The notes: generated by a model not told the origin, from the letters alone. A DNA stretch of 64,000 nucleotides from Alicycliphilus denitrificans K601 (GCF_000204645.1 NC_015422.1:3737001-3801000), one strand, 5' to 3'; shown: positions 55,949-64,000, counted from the stretch's first letter. Numbers and translations are program-made.

Positions 55949-56481
55949 GCCTCGCCTCCTGCCTCCACCATGTGGCCCGCGGCCGGGGTGCGCACGCCCT
56001 GGCGCTGCAGCCACACCAGCTCCTCGGCCAGCCAGCGCCGTTGCACCGACACCACCCAGAAGGTGATGGCTGCGGCAATCAGCGACAGGATCACCGCCGC
56101 GAAGGCCACGGCCAGGTTGTCCGACACCTGCCCCAGGTTGCCGTCTGACAGGCCCTTGAGCGCCGGCCCCATGGGGATCATGGTGGCGATCAGCCCCAGC
56201 ATGGGCGCCACGCGCGTGGCGATGCGCGGCAGCTCCAGCAGCTGGTGGGCCTTCACGTCCAGCTCGTCGGCGCTGGCGCCCGGCCGGGTCCGCGCCCAGG
56301 TCAGCAGGTGGTGGCCGCGCGTGGGCTGCCCGCCCTGCGCCTTGCGGCGCTGCCACCACTGCATGGCGAACATGCCCAGCAGGAAGAAGGCGTAGACGAA
56401 CAGCACGGTGATGACCACCAGGGTCGGGAATAGAAAGACCTGGCTGGCCTGGTACATCAGGGATTCAAGCAAATGGCTCAT
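55945..56481 (-). CDS. MotA/TolQ/ExbB proton-channel protein
   Basis: 178 residues with three membrane segments (about 15-39, 88-108, 122-146). APMLGLIATMIPMGPALKGL is the channel signature, and NLAVAFAAVILSLIAAAITF is the last segment. It should form a proton-driven motor with the DUF2149 partner, energising a TonB-type step for the receptor in this operon. Overlaps the DUF2149 gene by four bases; the broken receptor/Spy-like locus lies 62 bases upstream. Confidence 0.9.
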   Translation of the reverse strand: MSHLLESLMYQASQVFLFPTLVVITVLFVYAFFLLGMFAMQWWQRRKAQGGQPTRGHHLLTWARTRPGASADELDVKAHQLLELPRIATRVAPMLGLIATMIPMGPALKGLSDGNLGQVSDNLAVAFAAVILSLIAAAITFWVVSVQRRWLAEELVWLQRQGVRTPAAGHMVEAGGEA

Positions 56482-56543
56482 GGATGGTTCTCGGCAAGAT
56501 AAAAGCGGGAAATGCGGAATTGGAGTGAAAGACGCTCGGCCTC

Positions 56544-57236
56544 TCAGGCCTTCGCCGTGGCGAGCGCCACCAGGCGCGCGTACTGTTCGGGTGGCAGGGT
56601 CTGGCGCACATGGGCGATGCAGCGCAGGTGGATTTCTGCGGCCTCGCGCCTGAGCTGGGCCAGGCGGCCGAGCTGGGGCGCAAGCTCCCCGGCGCTGCGG
56701 CCGTCCAGCACGGCGCGGCCGATCTCCTGCTCCAGCTGCTGTGCCTGCTGCAGGCGCGGGCGCAGCGCGGGGCGTACCTGTTCGTCGGCGTAGCGCGAGA
56801 GGGACTGCTGGTGCTCGGCCGATGCGCCCAGCTGGGCCACGAACGGCATGAGGTGCGGCAGATGGCCTGGCAGCAGCAGCGCATATTCGGCCGGTGCCGG
56901 GGCAGCGGCCAGGGAGGCTTGGGCGCGCTGGCGCAGTTGGGCGTACTGCGCCGCAGAAAGCTGGGCGCGGATGCGCTGGGCCGCATCGATCTGCACCTGC
57001 GCGGCCTCGCGCTTGAGCGTTTGCAGGCGGTCGAGCCGCTCTGCGAGCTGCTGCACGGTGGCGCCCGCAAGCGCGGCCTGGGCGATGCCTTGCTCGGCGG
57101 CGCGGGCCTGCTCCAGCCGGGACTGCAGCTGGTCGCGCACCTCGAAGGCCAGCGCCGCCAGGGTGGCGCGCTGGGTTTCGTTCAGGCCCAGCGCCGCGGT
57201 CTGGCCCTTGAGCGTCCAGGCCAGATGCGGCAGGTT
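56544..57236 (-). pseudogene. Spy/CpxP-like protein with two repeated modules, 5' end missing
   Basis: The open frame has no start codon of its own. About 230 residues remain. They consist of two similar modules, about 1-105 and 125-226: LPHL at 2-5 and 126-129, LQTLKREAAQVQIDAAQRIR at 71-90 and LAQLRREAAEIHLRCIAHVR at 192-211, and LSAAQYAQL and LPPEQYARL at their ends. The LxxxQ endings recall the LTXXQ motif of periplasmic Spy/CpxP proteins, which chaperone or sense metals. The signal peptide and start seem lost by a deletion that joined it to the receptor fragment. Confidence 0.6.
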
Positions 57237-57993
57237 CCTGCCAGGCCGCCGTGCCGCCCTGGCGCAGGCGGTCGGCGTTGCGCTGGCCTTGCATGATGGC
57301 CGCGCGGCCGGTCCACTTGCCGCCCCAGGCGCGCCATTCGGCCTCGCTGCGCAGGCGGGCGATGCGGATGCGGTTGTCCTCGCTGTCGTGGCGCTGGCTG
57401 CCATCCAAGCGCTGGGGGCGCGTGTCGCGGTCGCCTTCGTTGTAGTACAGGCTGGGCCACAGCGTGAGCTGGCCCGCCGCCAGCTTGACGCTGGTGGCCG
57501 CGCGCGCCACCGGGCGGCGCATGACGAGGTTGACAGTGATGGGCGCGGCGCCGCCAAACTCGGCCGAGCCGCCGCGCAGTATCTCGGCGCGCTCCAACTC
57601 CTCGGCGGGCATGCGCCCCACCTCGGTGAGCGCAAAGCGCGCGTTGGCCGTGGGGCGCTCGCCGTTCACGAGGAACTGCACGGCAGCGCGCGACATGCCC
57701 CTGGCGCGCGCATTCATGCCGCCGTCGGCGCCATGCTCGCCCGCGTCTACGCCGGGCAGCTTGCGGATCAGCTCGCCCACGGTCAGGCCGCCCAGGGCGC
57801 GGATTGCATCGCGGTCGATGATGGTTTTTTGCGTGGCGGCGCTGCGCTGCTCGTCAAGCGCGCTACCTTCCGAGTGCACGGTCACCTCGCTCAACTGGCG
57901 TTCGGGCGCGCCCTGCTGGCCCTGTGCGCTGTCCCAGGCGGCTGCCAGCAGCAGTCCGGCGGCACAGCGGTGCGCCGTTGTATGAAAAGACAT
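57237..57993 (-). pseudogene. TonB-dependent receptor fragment (plug and first strands)
   Basis: About 252 residues: a signal peptide (MSFHTTAHRCAAGLLLAAAW), a plug domain (RDAIRALGGLTVGELIRKLP, FLVNGERPTANARFALTEVG, AEILRGGSAEFGGAAPITVN) and the first barrel strands to about RNADRLRQGGTAAWQ. The rest of the barrel, normally 400 or more residues, is absent. At about 57237 the frame enters the Spy-like sequence out of phase. The frame stays open to 55945 only because GC-rich DNA lacks stops. Confidence 0.65.
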
Positions 57994-57999
57994 TTTGCT

Positions 58000-58058
58000 A
58001 CCAAATAAATAGCTGTTAGCGCTTATGTATCAAGCGCAAAAGGCCAATTTGCTTGAAA
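58000..58058 (+). repeat. Palindromic repeat, copy j (near consensus)
   Basis: AATAGCTGTTAGCGCTTATG, then TATCAAGCGCAAAAGGCCAA. Lies at the 3' end of the CobN-like gene, whose last codons and TGA stop are in it. Inverted relative to copy k at the 5' end of that gene. Confidence 0.85.
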
Positions 58059-61000
58059 CCCTTCCCCTGCGCTGCCACCAGCCACCGCCCAGCATGACGG
58101 CGCCCAGCACCAGCGCCACCCACAGCGCCTGCCATGCGGGGACGGCGCTGTCGCGGGGCTGCTCCCGTACCTGCTCCAACCGCATGCCGCTGATGGGCGG
58201 CGGGGGCGGCACGGGGGAGGGATCGGCCTGGGGCGGGGGTTCGGCCGCCTGCGCGCTGGGCGCGGGCGCCGCGGCGGCAGTGGCGCCGGGCGTGCCTGCC
58301 GCCAGGCCGTAGCCCGCAGCCCCCTGCCCTGCGCCCACGTAGCGCTGGAAGGCCGCGTTGTCGGTGCGCACGTCGAAGCGCTGGGCCAGGTCGCGCCAGC
58401 GCTCCTTGAGCTCGCGCACGGTGGCGGCGTCGGCCTGCCAGTAGCCCTGGCGCGCGGCCTCCAGCATGCGCTCCATGGTCTGGGCCAGGGCGTGGGGGTT
58501 CTTCGTCTCGAACCAGTCTTTCAGGCCCAGCTGGTGCTTGTCGCGCACGTAGACATCGACCATCTCCTGCCACTGGTCGTCGCGCACGATCTCGCGCGCG
58601 GTGGCCGTCCAGCCCCAGAAGTTGTTGGTGGCGTCCAGCACCTGCAGGGTGCCGGCGTAGCCCTCCTTCATCAGGCCCTGGATGTAGCCAGGGTGGAACT
58701 GGCGCGTGGCCAGCTCCTTGGCCAGGAACTGCGCCGCGCCCTCGACCCGGCCGCTGCCCGAGCCGCGCAGGTTGCTGATGTAGAGCTCGGGCGCCTTGCC
58801 GTCCAGGTGGCGCACGGCCAGCGCGATGCCGCCCAGGTACTGGAAGGGGTCGTCGGTGGTCAGCATGCCGTAGAGGTTGGAGCTGCGCGAGAGCACCGCG
58901 CCCTCGGTGCCGCTCAGGTGCTCGGCGTAGAGGTTGACGGCCTTGCCAGCCTTGCCCGCGCCTGCCGCGGCGGCCCCGGCGACTCCGGCCTGGCCCCACT
59001 GCGACTCGTCGGGGCCATAGGCGTACTGCATCTTGTCCAGATACAGCCGGGCCAGCTTGCGGTCGCCCTCGGCCTTGCCCTTCCAGGTGTCGGTGGCCAG
59101 GGCCGCATCGTCCAGCCCCGTGCCGTAGCGCCCGCTCTCGGACGCGAAGATGCGCGTGGCGCCGGCCAGCTCGGCGGCCTTGGCATCGGCGCCGGCGGCC
59201 ATCATCTTTTGCGCGATGCGCTGGCTGTTGGCGGCGACGGGGTTGTCGGCCTCATCCCTGGCGCGGGACGCCAGCAGCACGGCGCGGGCCAGTTGCTGCA
59301 TGACGTTGGGGAAATGGTCGCGGTACAGGCCGGTGGCCGACAGCACCACGTCCACGCGCGCGCGGCCCAGTTGCTCGCGCTCGACCAGCTTCACGCCAGT
59401 GACGCGCCCGCCCCTGTCCCACACGGGCTCCACGCCCAGCAGCCACAGTGCCTGGGCTTCGAGCATGCCGAAGTGGCGCATGGTCTCCACGGACCACAGG
59501 CTGAAGGTGAGCTTCCTGGGCAGCTTGCCGTGCAGTTTCTTGTGCTCGGCCAGCATGTTCTCCGCGGCCTGCTTGCCGGCCTCCCAGGCCTGCCTGGTAG
59601 GCACGCGCGAGGGGTCGAAGCCATAGAGGTTGCGGCCCGTGGGGTAGGCGTCGGGACTTTTGATGGGGTCGCCGCCGTAGGAGGTGGGCAGGTAGCGCCC
59701 GTCCAGCACGGCCAGCAGGCCGGGCAGCTCCCCCTGCGCGCCCAGGTTGGCATAGGCCTGGCGCGCATCCTGCAGCGCTTTTTGCAGGCCCGGGCTCAGG
59801 CCATCCAGGCTTTCGCCTGCGACCACGTGGCGCCGCAACAGTTGGTAAGGCGCGGTTCTCTCCAGCCTGTCCCAGGGGCCGACCAGGGCCTCGTCCAGGT
59901 CGGCGGCGGGCACGCCCGCGTGCCGCGCCGCGGCCTCCCAGAAGTTCTTGCCCAGCATGAGCAGCACGGTGCCCAGGCGGTGCAGTTCCTCGGGCGCGCG
60001 GCCCAGGGTGTGCAGGCCCTGCGGCTGGGCGGTCTGCGCCAGTTCGTGCAGGTGGTTGTGCAGTGCCTGCACGAAGTCGGCGAAGCGCTCCTTGACGCGG
60101 CCTTCGGTCCAGCCCATGTCGGCGATCACGCGCTCCTTCTTCGCTGCGGCCAGCAGGTCGGCGGCCATGCGCTCGCGCACGGCGCCCTCGTCCTGCGCCT
60201 GCCACTGGTGCAGCAGGTCGTGCATCTGGGTCAGCGCGTCGTGCAGGCCGCCGGGGGCGAACGGCGGGGTCTGGTGGCTGACTATTGTTGCCCGCCCGCG
60301 GCGCTTGGCCTGGGTGGCCTCGCCGATGTTGTCCGCGATGTAGGGGTAGGCCACGGGAATGTCGCCCAGCGCCAGCAGCGGCGCGTCGTACACCGACAGG
60401 CCGCGCTCCTTGCCCGGCAGCCATTCCTGCGTGCCATGCGTGCCGTAGTGCACCAGGGCGTCGTTGTGCTGGCGCGTCCACAGGTAGGTGGCCAGGTAGT
60501 GGTGCGGCGGCAGGTCGGTGGTGGAGTGGTAGATCTCCTTCTCCTTGGCGCGCGCGTCCTGGCTGCCGGGGGCCATGCCGCTGCGGCCCGGCTGGGGCAG
60601 CAGGGTGATCTGGCCCAGTTGCAGGCGCGGGATGACGAAATAGTCCTGCCCGCGCTGGCGCATCACCCAATGGGATTTCTCGGGCGCGCCCCAGGCGCTG
60701 CGCAGCGCGTCCTGCGTGGGCTGCGGCAGGCTGGAGAGCCACGCGCGGTAGTCCTTCACCGGCAGCAGCGCGGCCAGGCCGTCGCGCAGCAGCGGCTCCA
60801 GTTCGCCGCCGCGGTAGGCCGGGGCCAGCAGGCGCTGCAGCAGGGTGATCAGGTGCGTCTCGTCGGGCACCTCGGTGCGGTAGCCCGCGGCGGCCATGCC
60901 GGCCAGCGTGCTTTGCAGGCTGCGCGGCACGTTCAGGAACGAGGCCGACAGGTTCTTCTCGCCCGCCGGGTAGTTCCAGAACATCACGGCCACCTGCTTG

Positions 61001-62097
61001 TCGGCATTGGGCTTGCGCTGCAGCTTGACCAGGTTCAGCGCCTTGGCGGCCACGGCCGCGGCCTGGGGCGTGATGGGCATGATCTGCTCGTCGCCCTTGC
61101 GCGTGGCGGATGCGACCTGTATGTCGGTGATGCCGGCGTATTCGGCCTGCGCCATGTAGAACGGCACGTCCATGGTGGCCACGCCCTGCGGGTTGGCGGC
61201 CCAGTCGGCCTCGTCGCCGCGGCGGTAGGTCATGGCCTGGATGACCGGGATGCCCATGCGCTCGAACTCCGTGCGCCGCTCGTCGGCAAGGAGCGTGATC
61301 TGGGTGTTGATGAGCACGTCGGCCAGCACCGGCGTGCCCGGGCCGGCGGGCTGCAGCACCTTGGGAAAGCCGCCCTCGCCCATCATCGGCGTGTAGAACG
61401 GCAGGGCCACGGCGCCACCGGCCTCGATGCGCGCGACCATGTCGTCGATGTAGGCCGTCTGCATGGAGCCTATGTATTGCTGGTGCAGCGCAATGGCGAC
61501 CACGGGCTTGCGCCCGGGCGCGGCCGGGTCCACGCCCTGGCCGCGCAGGTAGGCGCGCACGTCGGCCGTGACCAGGCCCGGCAGGCGCGGGTGGTACACG
61601 CCCGTCTTGGGGAACACCACGGGCTCGGGCGCCGCCGCCATGGCGTTGCCGCCGGCAAGCTGCGCCGCCAGCGTGGAGAAGAAACCCTCGTAGTTCTGCC
61701 GCCCGCCGCTGGCGTAGTAATCGATGAGCCTGCGCGCCACGGCCTCTGGCAGGCCGCCGCCCCAGGCGGGGCGCTGGTCGTACAGCCAGGCGTTGGGCGC
61801 GGCCAGGCCGGGCAGCGCGCGCACCAGGCGGTCGCGCACCTCGTCCTGCTGGTAGCTGTCGAAGAACACGGCGTCCCGCCCGCGCCACAGGCCGGCATCC
61901 ACGTCGGCCGGCAGGCTGTTCAGGTAGCGCACCTCGACGGTCAGGCCGTGCGGGCGCGCGATCTCGGCGAGCTGGTGGAACTTGCCCTGCGGCACGTTGC
62001 CCGTGGCGATGAACAGCACCGACGCGGCGCGCGCCGCGCCGGCCAGCAGGAGCAGCGCGGCGCACAGCAGCCAGCGGAGCTTGTGGTTTCCAGTCAA
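58030..62097 (-). CDS. Exported, membrane-anchored CobN-like chelatase (HmuS-like)
   Basis: 1355 residues. CobN/BchH family: H550-YGTH554-GTQEWLPGK, PTGRNLYGFDPSRVPT, GLYRDHFPNVMQQLAR, and SESGRYGTGLDD. Unlike cytoplasmic CobN it starts with a signal peptide (LRWLLCAALLLLAGAARA) and ends with a Pro-rich linker and a membrane anchor (WQALWVALVLGAVMLGGGWW), so its body should face the periplasm. No CobS/CobT ATPase genes are in the window. The start is TTG 62097 with AGGAGG five bases before it; both come from repeat copy k. With the TonB receptor, ExbB-type channel and DUF2149 it resembles HmuS of Bacteroidetes, a haem dechelatase candidate. Confidence 0.88.
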   Translation of the reverse strand: MTGNHKLRWLLCAALLLLAGAARAASVLFIATGNVPQGKFHQLAEIARPHGLTVEVRYLNSLPADVDAGLWRGRDAVFFDSYQQDEVRDRLVRALPGLAAPNAWLYDQRPAWGGGLPEAVARRLIDYYASGGRQNYEGFFSTLAAQLAGGNAMAAAPEPVVFPKTGVYHPRLPGLVTADVRAYLRGQGVDPAAPGRKPVVAIALHQQYIGSMQTAYIDDMVARIEAGGAVALPFYTPMMGEGGFPKVLQPAGPGTPVLADVLINTQITLLADERRTEFERMGIPVIQAMTYRRGDEADWAANPQGVATMDVPFYMAQAEYAGITDIQVASATRKGDEQIMPITPQAAAVAAKALNLVKLQRKPNADKQVAVMFWNYPAGEKNLSASFLNVPRSLQSTLAGMAAAGYRTEVPDETHLITLLQRLLAPAYRGGELEPLLRDGLAALLPVKDYRAWLSSLPQPTQDALRSAWGAPEKSHWVMRQRGQDYFVIPRLQLGQITLLPQPGRSGMAPGSQDARAKEKEIYHSTTDLPPHHYLATYLWTRQHNDALVHYGTHGTQEWLPGKERGLSVYDAPLLALGDIPVAYPYIADNIGEATQAKRRGRATIVSHQTPPFAPGGLHDALTQMHDLLHQWQAQDEGAVRERMAADLLAAAKKERVIADMGWTEGRVKERFADFVQALHNHLHELAQTAQPQGLHTLGRAPEELHRLGTVLLMLGKNFWEAAARHAGVPAADLDEALVGPWDRLERTAPYQLLRRHVVAGESLDGLSPGLQKALQDARQAYANLGAQGELPGLLAVLDGRYLPTSYGGDPIKSPDAYPTGRNLYGFDPSRVPTRQAWEAGKQAAENMLAEHKKLHGKLPRKLTFSLWSVETMRHFGMLEAQALWLLGVEPVWDRGGRVTGVKLVEREQLGRARVDVVLSATGLYRDHFPNVMQQLARAVLLASRARDEADNPVAANSQRIAQKMMAAGADAKAAELAGATRIFASESGRYGTGLDDAALATDTWKGKAEGDRKLARLYLDKMQYAYGPDESQWGQAGVAGAAAAGAGKAGKAVNLYAEHLSGTEGAVLSRSSNLYGMLTTDDPFQYLGGIALAVRHLDGKAPELYISNLRGSGSGRVEGAAQFLAKELATRQFHPGYIQGLMKEGYAGTLQVLDATNNFWGWTATAREIVRDDQWQEMVDVYVRDKHQLGLKDWFETKNPHALAQTMERMLEAARQGYWQADAATVRELKERWRDLAQRFDVRTDNAAFQRYVGAGQGAAGYGLAAGTPGATAAAAPAPSAQAAEPPPQADPSPVPPPPPISGMRLEQVREQPRDSAVPAWQALWVALVLGAVMLGGGWWQRRGRVSSKLAFCA

Positions 62098-62150
62098 ATT
62101 GGCCTCCTGCGCTTTATGGACAAGCGCCAGCAGCTATTACTTTCGTAGTC
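62093..62150 (-). repeat. Palindromic repeat, copy k (near consensus)
   Basis: Minus strand: AATAGCTGCTGGCGCTTGTC, then CATAAAGCGCAGGAGGCCAA, then TTTGAC. It fills the gap between the receptor and the CobN-like gene, and holds the SD (AGGAGG) and TTG start of the latter. Confidence 0.85.
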
Positions 62151-64000
62151 AGAAGTCGAGACGCGCGGTCACGAACACGCGCCGGCCCTGCTCGGCGTAG
62201 CCGAAGTTGGGCGACTTCTCGGCCAGGCGCACGTCGCCCATGTTCTCCAGCCCGGCGCGCAGGTTCAGGCTCTGCGTGGCATTGAGCTTCCAGGCGCGGC
62301 CCACGCTGGCGTTCCACAGGGTGTAGGCGGGCAGCCGGTAGCCGGAGCTGTCCTGGCTGCCGGTGTATTGCAGGCCCAGGCGCGCATCCCAGCCGGCCAC
62401 GCGCCACGCCAGGTGGGAGGCCACGCTGGTGCTGGGCCTGTCGCTCAGGCGCTTGCCCGTGGTCTTGTCGCGCGTGCGCAGCAAGGTGGCGTCGGTGTTC
62501 CACGCGAGCTGCGGCGTGATGGCCCAGGTGAAGCCCGCCTCCAGCCCCTGGATGCGCGCGGCGTCCACGTTGTCGTACTGGTAGATGCGCCGTGGGCCGA
62601 TCTGCTGCAGCAGGCGGTAGGTGATGAGGTCCTTGACCTCGGTGTGGAAGGCCGTGGCGCGCAGCGACCATGCGGGGCTCACCTGCCAGTCGGCGCCGAT
62701 CTCGAACGAGTTCGACGTCTCGGGCTTGATATCGGCATTGCCCATGAAGGTGTGCGGCCCCTCTGCGCCCACGTAGTTGGGCGATATCTGCTTGAGCGTG
62801 GGCGCCTTGAAGGCGTGGCCGAAGCCGCTTTTGACGACCAGCGCGCTGCCGGCCTCCCAGACGAGGTAGGCGCGCGGGCTCAGCTCGGAGCCGAAGATGC
62901 CGTGGTGGTCGGCGCGCAGGCCCAGCGTGGCGATCAGGTTCTTGCCCAGTGCGAACTCGTCCTGCACGAACAGGGCCTTGTGCGTCACGTCGTCGCTGCC
63001 GGTGGTGAGGCCGGCGTTCACCAGCTCCTCGTTGCGCCACTCGCCGCCCACGGTGAACTGGTGGCTTCCGAAGCGCGTGCTGGCATGGCCGTCCACCACG
63101 TCGTCCGTCATGTCCTGCGGACGCGTGGGCGCCACGCCGTTGGTGCGCGAGTTGCGCACGCTGAACTCGCTGCGATAGGCGCGCAGCTGCGTCTTCCAGC
63201 CGCCCACCTCGCCCCTCCAGCCCACGTGCGTCTGGCGGCGGTCCAGGTCGTAGCGGTTGAAGTAGGGCTTGGCGCCGCTCACGTCGTCGTAGAAGCGCTG
63301 CTCCTTGCCGTCGGTCACGCCGGCCTCCAGCACGTGGCCGGGCGCGAGGTCGAACTCGGCGTTCAGCCCCAGGCTGTGCGGCTTGCGGCCCTCGATCTCG
63401 CTGTAGCGCGGGTCTTCCTTCTCGGGCACGGCATCGCGGTGCGCGTACTCGGCGTTGACCGACATGCGCAGCCGGTCGGTGAGCGGCCCGGCGGCGAAGA
63501 TCGACGTGCCGGCCTCGCTCGCCCCGTCGCTGCCCACGGCGTGCGAGCCGGTGACGCCGACGGAGCCGATCCAGCGGTCCTTGGGCTTCTTGGAAATGAT
63601 GTTCACCACGCCGCCCAGGGCCTCCGAGCCGTAGAGCGCCGACATCGGGCCGCGGATGATCTCCACACGCTCGATGGCCGAAATCGGCAGCCAGCCGTAC
63701 TGGTAGTCCGAGTGGCCGATCACGTCGTCGCTGGCGCTGATGCGCCGCCCGTCGATCAGCGTGAGGGTGTGCTTGCCCTCCAGGCCGCGCAGGGCGAGCG
63801 TCTTGCGCCCGCCCACCTGGCGCGCGCTCAAGGTGATGCCGGGCGCGCCGCGCACGGCGTCCAGCAGGTCGGCGGCATTGCGCTCGGCCAGGTCCTGGGC
63901 GGTGATGACGGTGACGCTGGCCGGCGCGGTGCGCGCGTCCTGCTCGGTCAGCGTGGCCGTGACGGTGACGGCGGGCAGCGGCGCGGCGGCCACGACTTCG
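62149..64000 (-). CDS. TonB-dependent outer-membrane receptor (N-terminus outside the window)
   Basis: At least 617 residues; the signal peptide lies past the window edge. Plug: TVTATLTEQDARTAPASVTV, DLLDAVRGAPGITLSARQVG, LIDGRRISASDDVIG, and IERVEIIRGPMSALYGSEAL then GGVVNIISKK. Barrel through the C-terminal aromatic strand (RRVFVTARLDF). The plug resembles the CirA/FepA/BtuB class; the motif FKAPTLKQISPNY and GNADIKPETSNSFEIG are general for receptors. Nothing proves a haem ligand. As first gene of the operon it should import the substrate of the CobN-like enzyme. Confidence 0.9.
   Translation of the reverse strand, partial: EVVAAAPLPAVTVTATLTEQDARTAPASVTVITAQDLAERNAADLLDAVRGAPGITLSARQVGGRKTLALRGLEGKHTLTLIDGRRISASDDVIGHSDYQYGWLPISAIERVEIIRGPMSALYGSEALGGVVNIISKKPKDRWIGSVGVTGSHAVGSDGASEAGTSIFAAGPLTDRLRMSVNAEYAHRDAVPEKEDPRYSEIEGRKPHSLGLNAEFDLAPGHVLEAGVTDGKEQRFYDDVSGAKPYFNRYDLDRRQTHVGWRGEVGGWKTQLRAYRSEFSVRNSRTNGVAPTRPQDMTDDVVDGHASTRFGSHQFTVGGEWRNEELVNAGLTTGSDDVTHKALFVQDEFALGKNLIATLGLRADHHGIFGSELSPRAYLVWEAGSALVVKSGFGHAFKAPTLKQISPNYVGAEGPHTFMGNADIKPETSNSFEIGADWQVSPAWSLRATAFHTEVKDLITYRLLQQIGPRRIYQYDNVDAARIQGLEAGFTWAITPQLAWNTDATLLRTRDKTTGKRLSDRPSTSVASHLAWRVAGWDARLGLQYTGSQDSSGYRLPAYTLWNASVGRAWKLNATQSLNLRAGLENMGDVRLAEKSPNFGYAEQGRRVFVTARLDF

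Noticed and set aside
55945..57993. A single 682-residue protein joining receptor plug and ExbB-type channel
   Set aside because: The middle 230 residues are out of frame with the Spy-like sequence, and the channel has its own start at 56481. The frame is open because stops are rare in GC-rich DNA.
62093..62150. Cobalamin riboswitch between the receptor and the CobN-like gene
   Set aside because: The gap is only about 50 bases and is fully explained by the repeat. The receptor leader is outside the window, so a riboswitch there cannot be judged.

Overview
The window is GC-rich (coding third positions are strongly G/C) and carries a beta-proteobacterial gene set: PhaR and 3-hydroxybutyrate dehydrogenase, three orphan tricarboxylate-binding proteins of the Bug family with divergent LysR regulators, a BPSS1780-type membrane protein, and a polA/DUF2782/thrB neighbourhood. 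The best fit is a chromosomal segment of a Comamonadaceae member (Acidovorax/Alicycliphilus/Delftia-like). Species cannot be fixed from the sequence alone. I see no rRNA, CRISPR array, transposase or prophage.

Layout. 0-6 kb: start of an acyl-CoA synthetase gene, a 254-bp element with 31-bp inverted ends, dnaG, rpoD, a decayed YCII-like gene and a Tag-type glycosylase. 6-11.3 kb: ketopantoate reductase, then module 1 (HMG-CoA lyase family, CoA transferase, Bug protein; divergent LysR). 11.4-15.5 kb: HxlR-like regulator, FKBP isomerase, rimO, phaR, an RRM protein with a small upstream gene, tRNA-Val. 15.6-24.3 kb: relA and a hydrolase, 3-hydroxybutyrate dehydrogenase, a SIMPL protein, an OmpR/EnvZ pair, ispDF. 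24.4-34.7 kb: mfd, a CbiM-like membrane protein, a phosphatase/mannitol-1-phosphate dehydrogenase fusion, serB, a LytTR regulator, a ZIP transporter, dienelactone hydrolase. 34.8-42.3 kb: two more LysR/Bug modules back to back. 42.3-55.5 kb: polA, two exported proteins, thrB, a BPSS1780 protein, a diguanylate cyclase, PhoX, uvrD, GMP reductase with a structured leader, tRNA-Lys. 55.6-64 kb: a minus-strand operon of DUF2149, an ExbB/MotA-type channel, a broken receptor/Spy-like locus, an exported membrane-anchored CobN-like chelatase and a TonB-dependent receptor that runs off the window.

Two things stand out. First, the 55.6-64 kb operon has the composition of the Bacteroidetes hmuRSTU haem/metal-tetrapyrrole system, with a CobN-like subunit that carries a signal peptide and a C-terminal membrane anchor, so it should work in the periplasm. 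Second, at least ten copies of a roughly 55-bp palindromic repeat (core AATAGCTGCTAGCGCTT, spacer, AAGCGC, then GGCCAATTTG) are scattered through the window. They sit in gaps between convergent genes, inside coding sequence (polA, uvrD, a signal peptide), supply stop codons, and apparently supply the ribosome-binding site and TTG start of the CobN-like gene.

Other regulatory signals: four tandem 11-bp PhoB half-sites before phoX, a terminator plus a pre-SD hairpin in the GMP reductase leader, a TTGTAG-17-TATATT promoter overlapped by an inverted repeat before the HxlR-like gene, and a set of genes (rimO, polA, DUF2782, uvrD) whose -10 box ends exactly six bases before the ATG with no SD, suggesting leaderless mRNAs.
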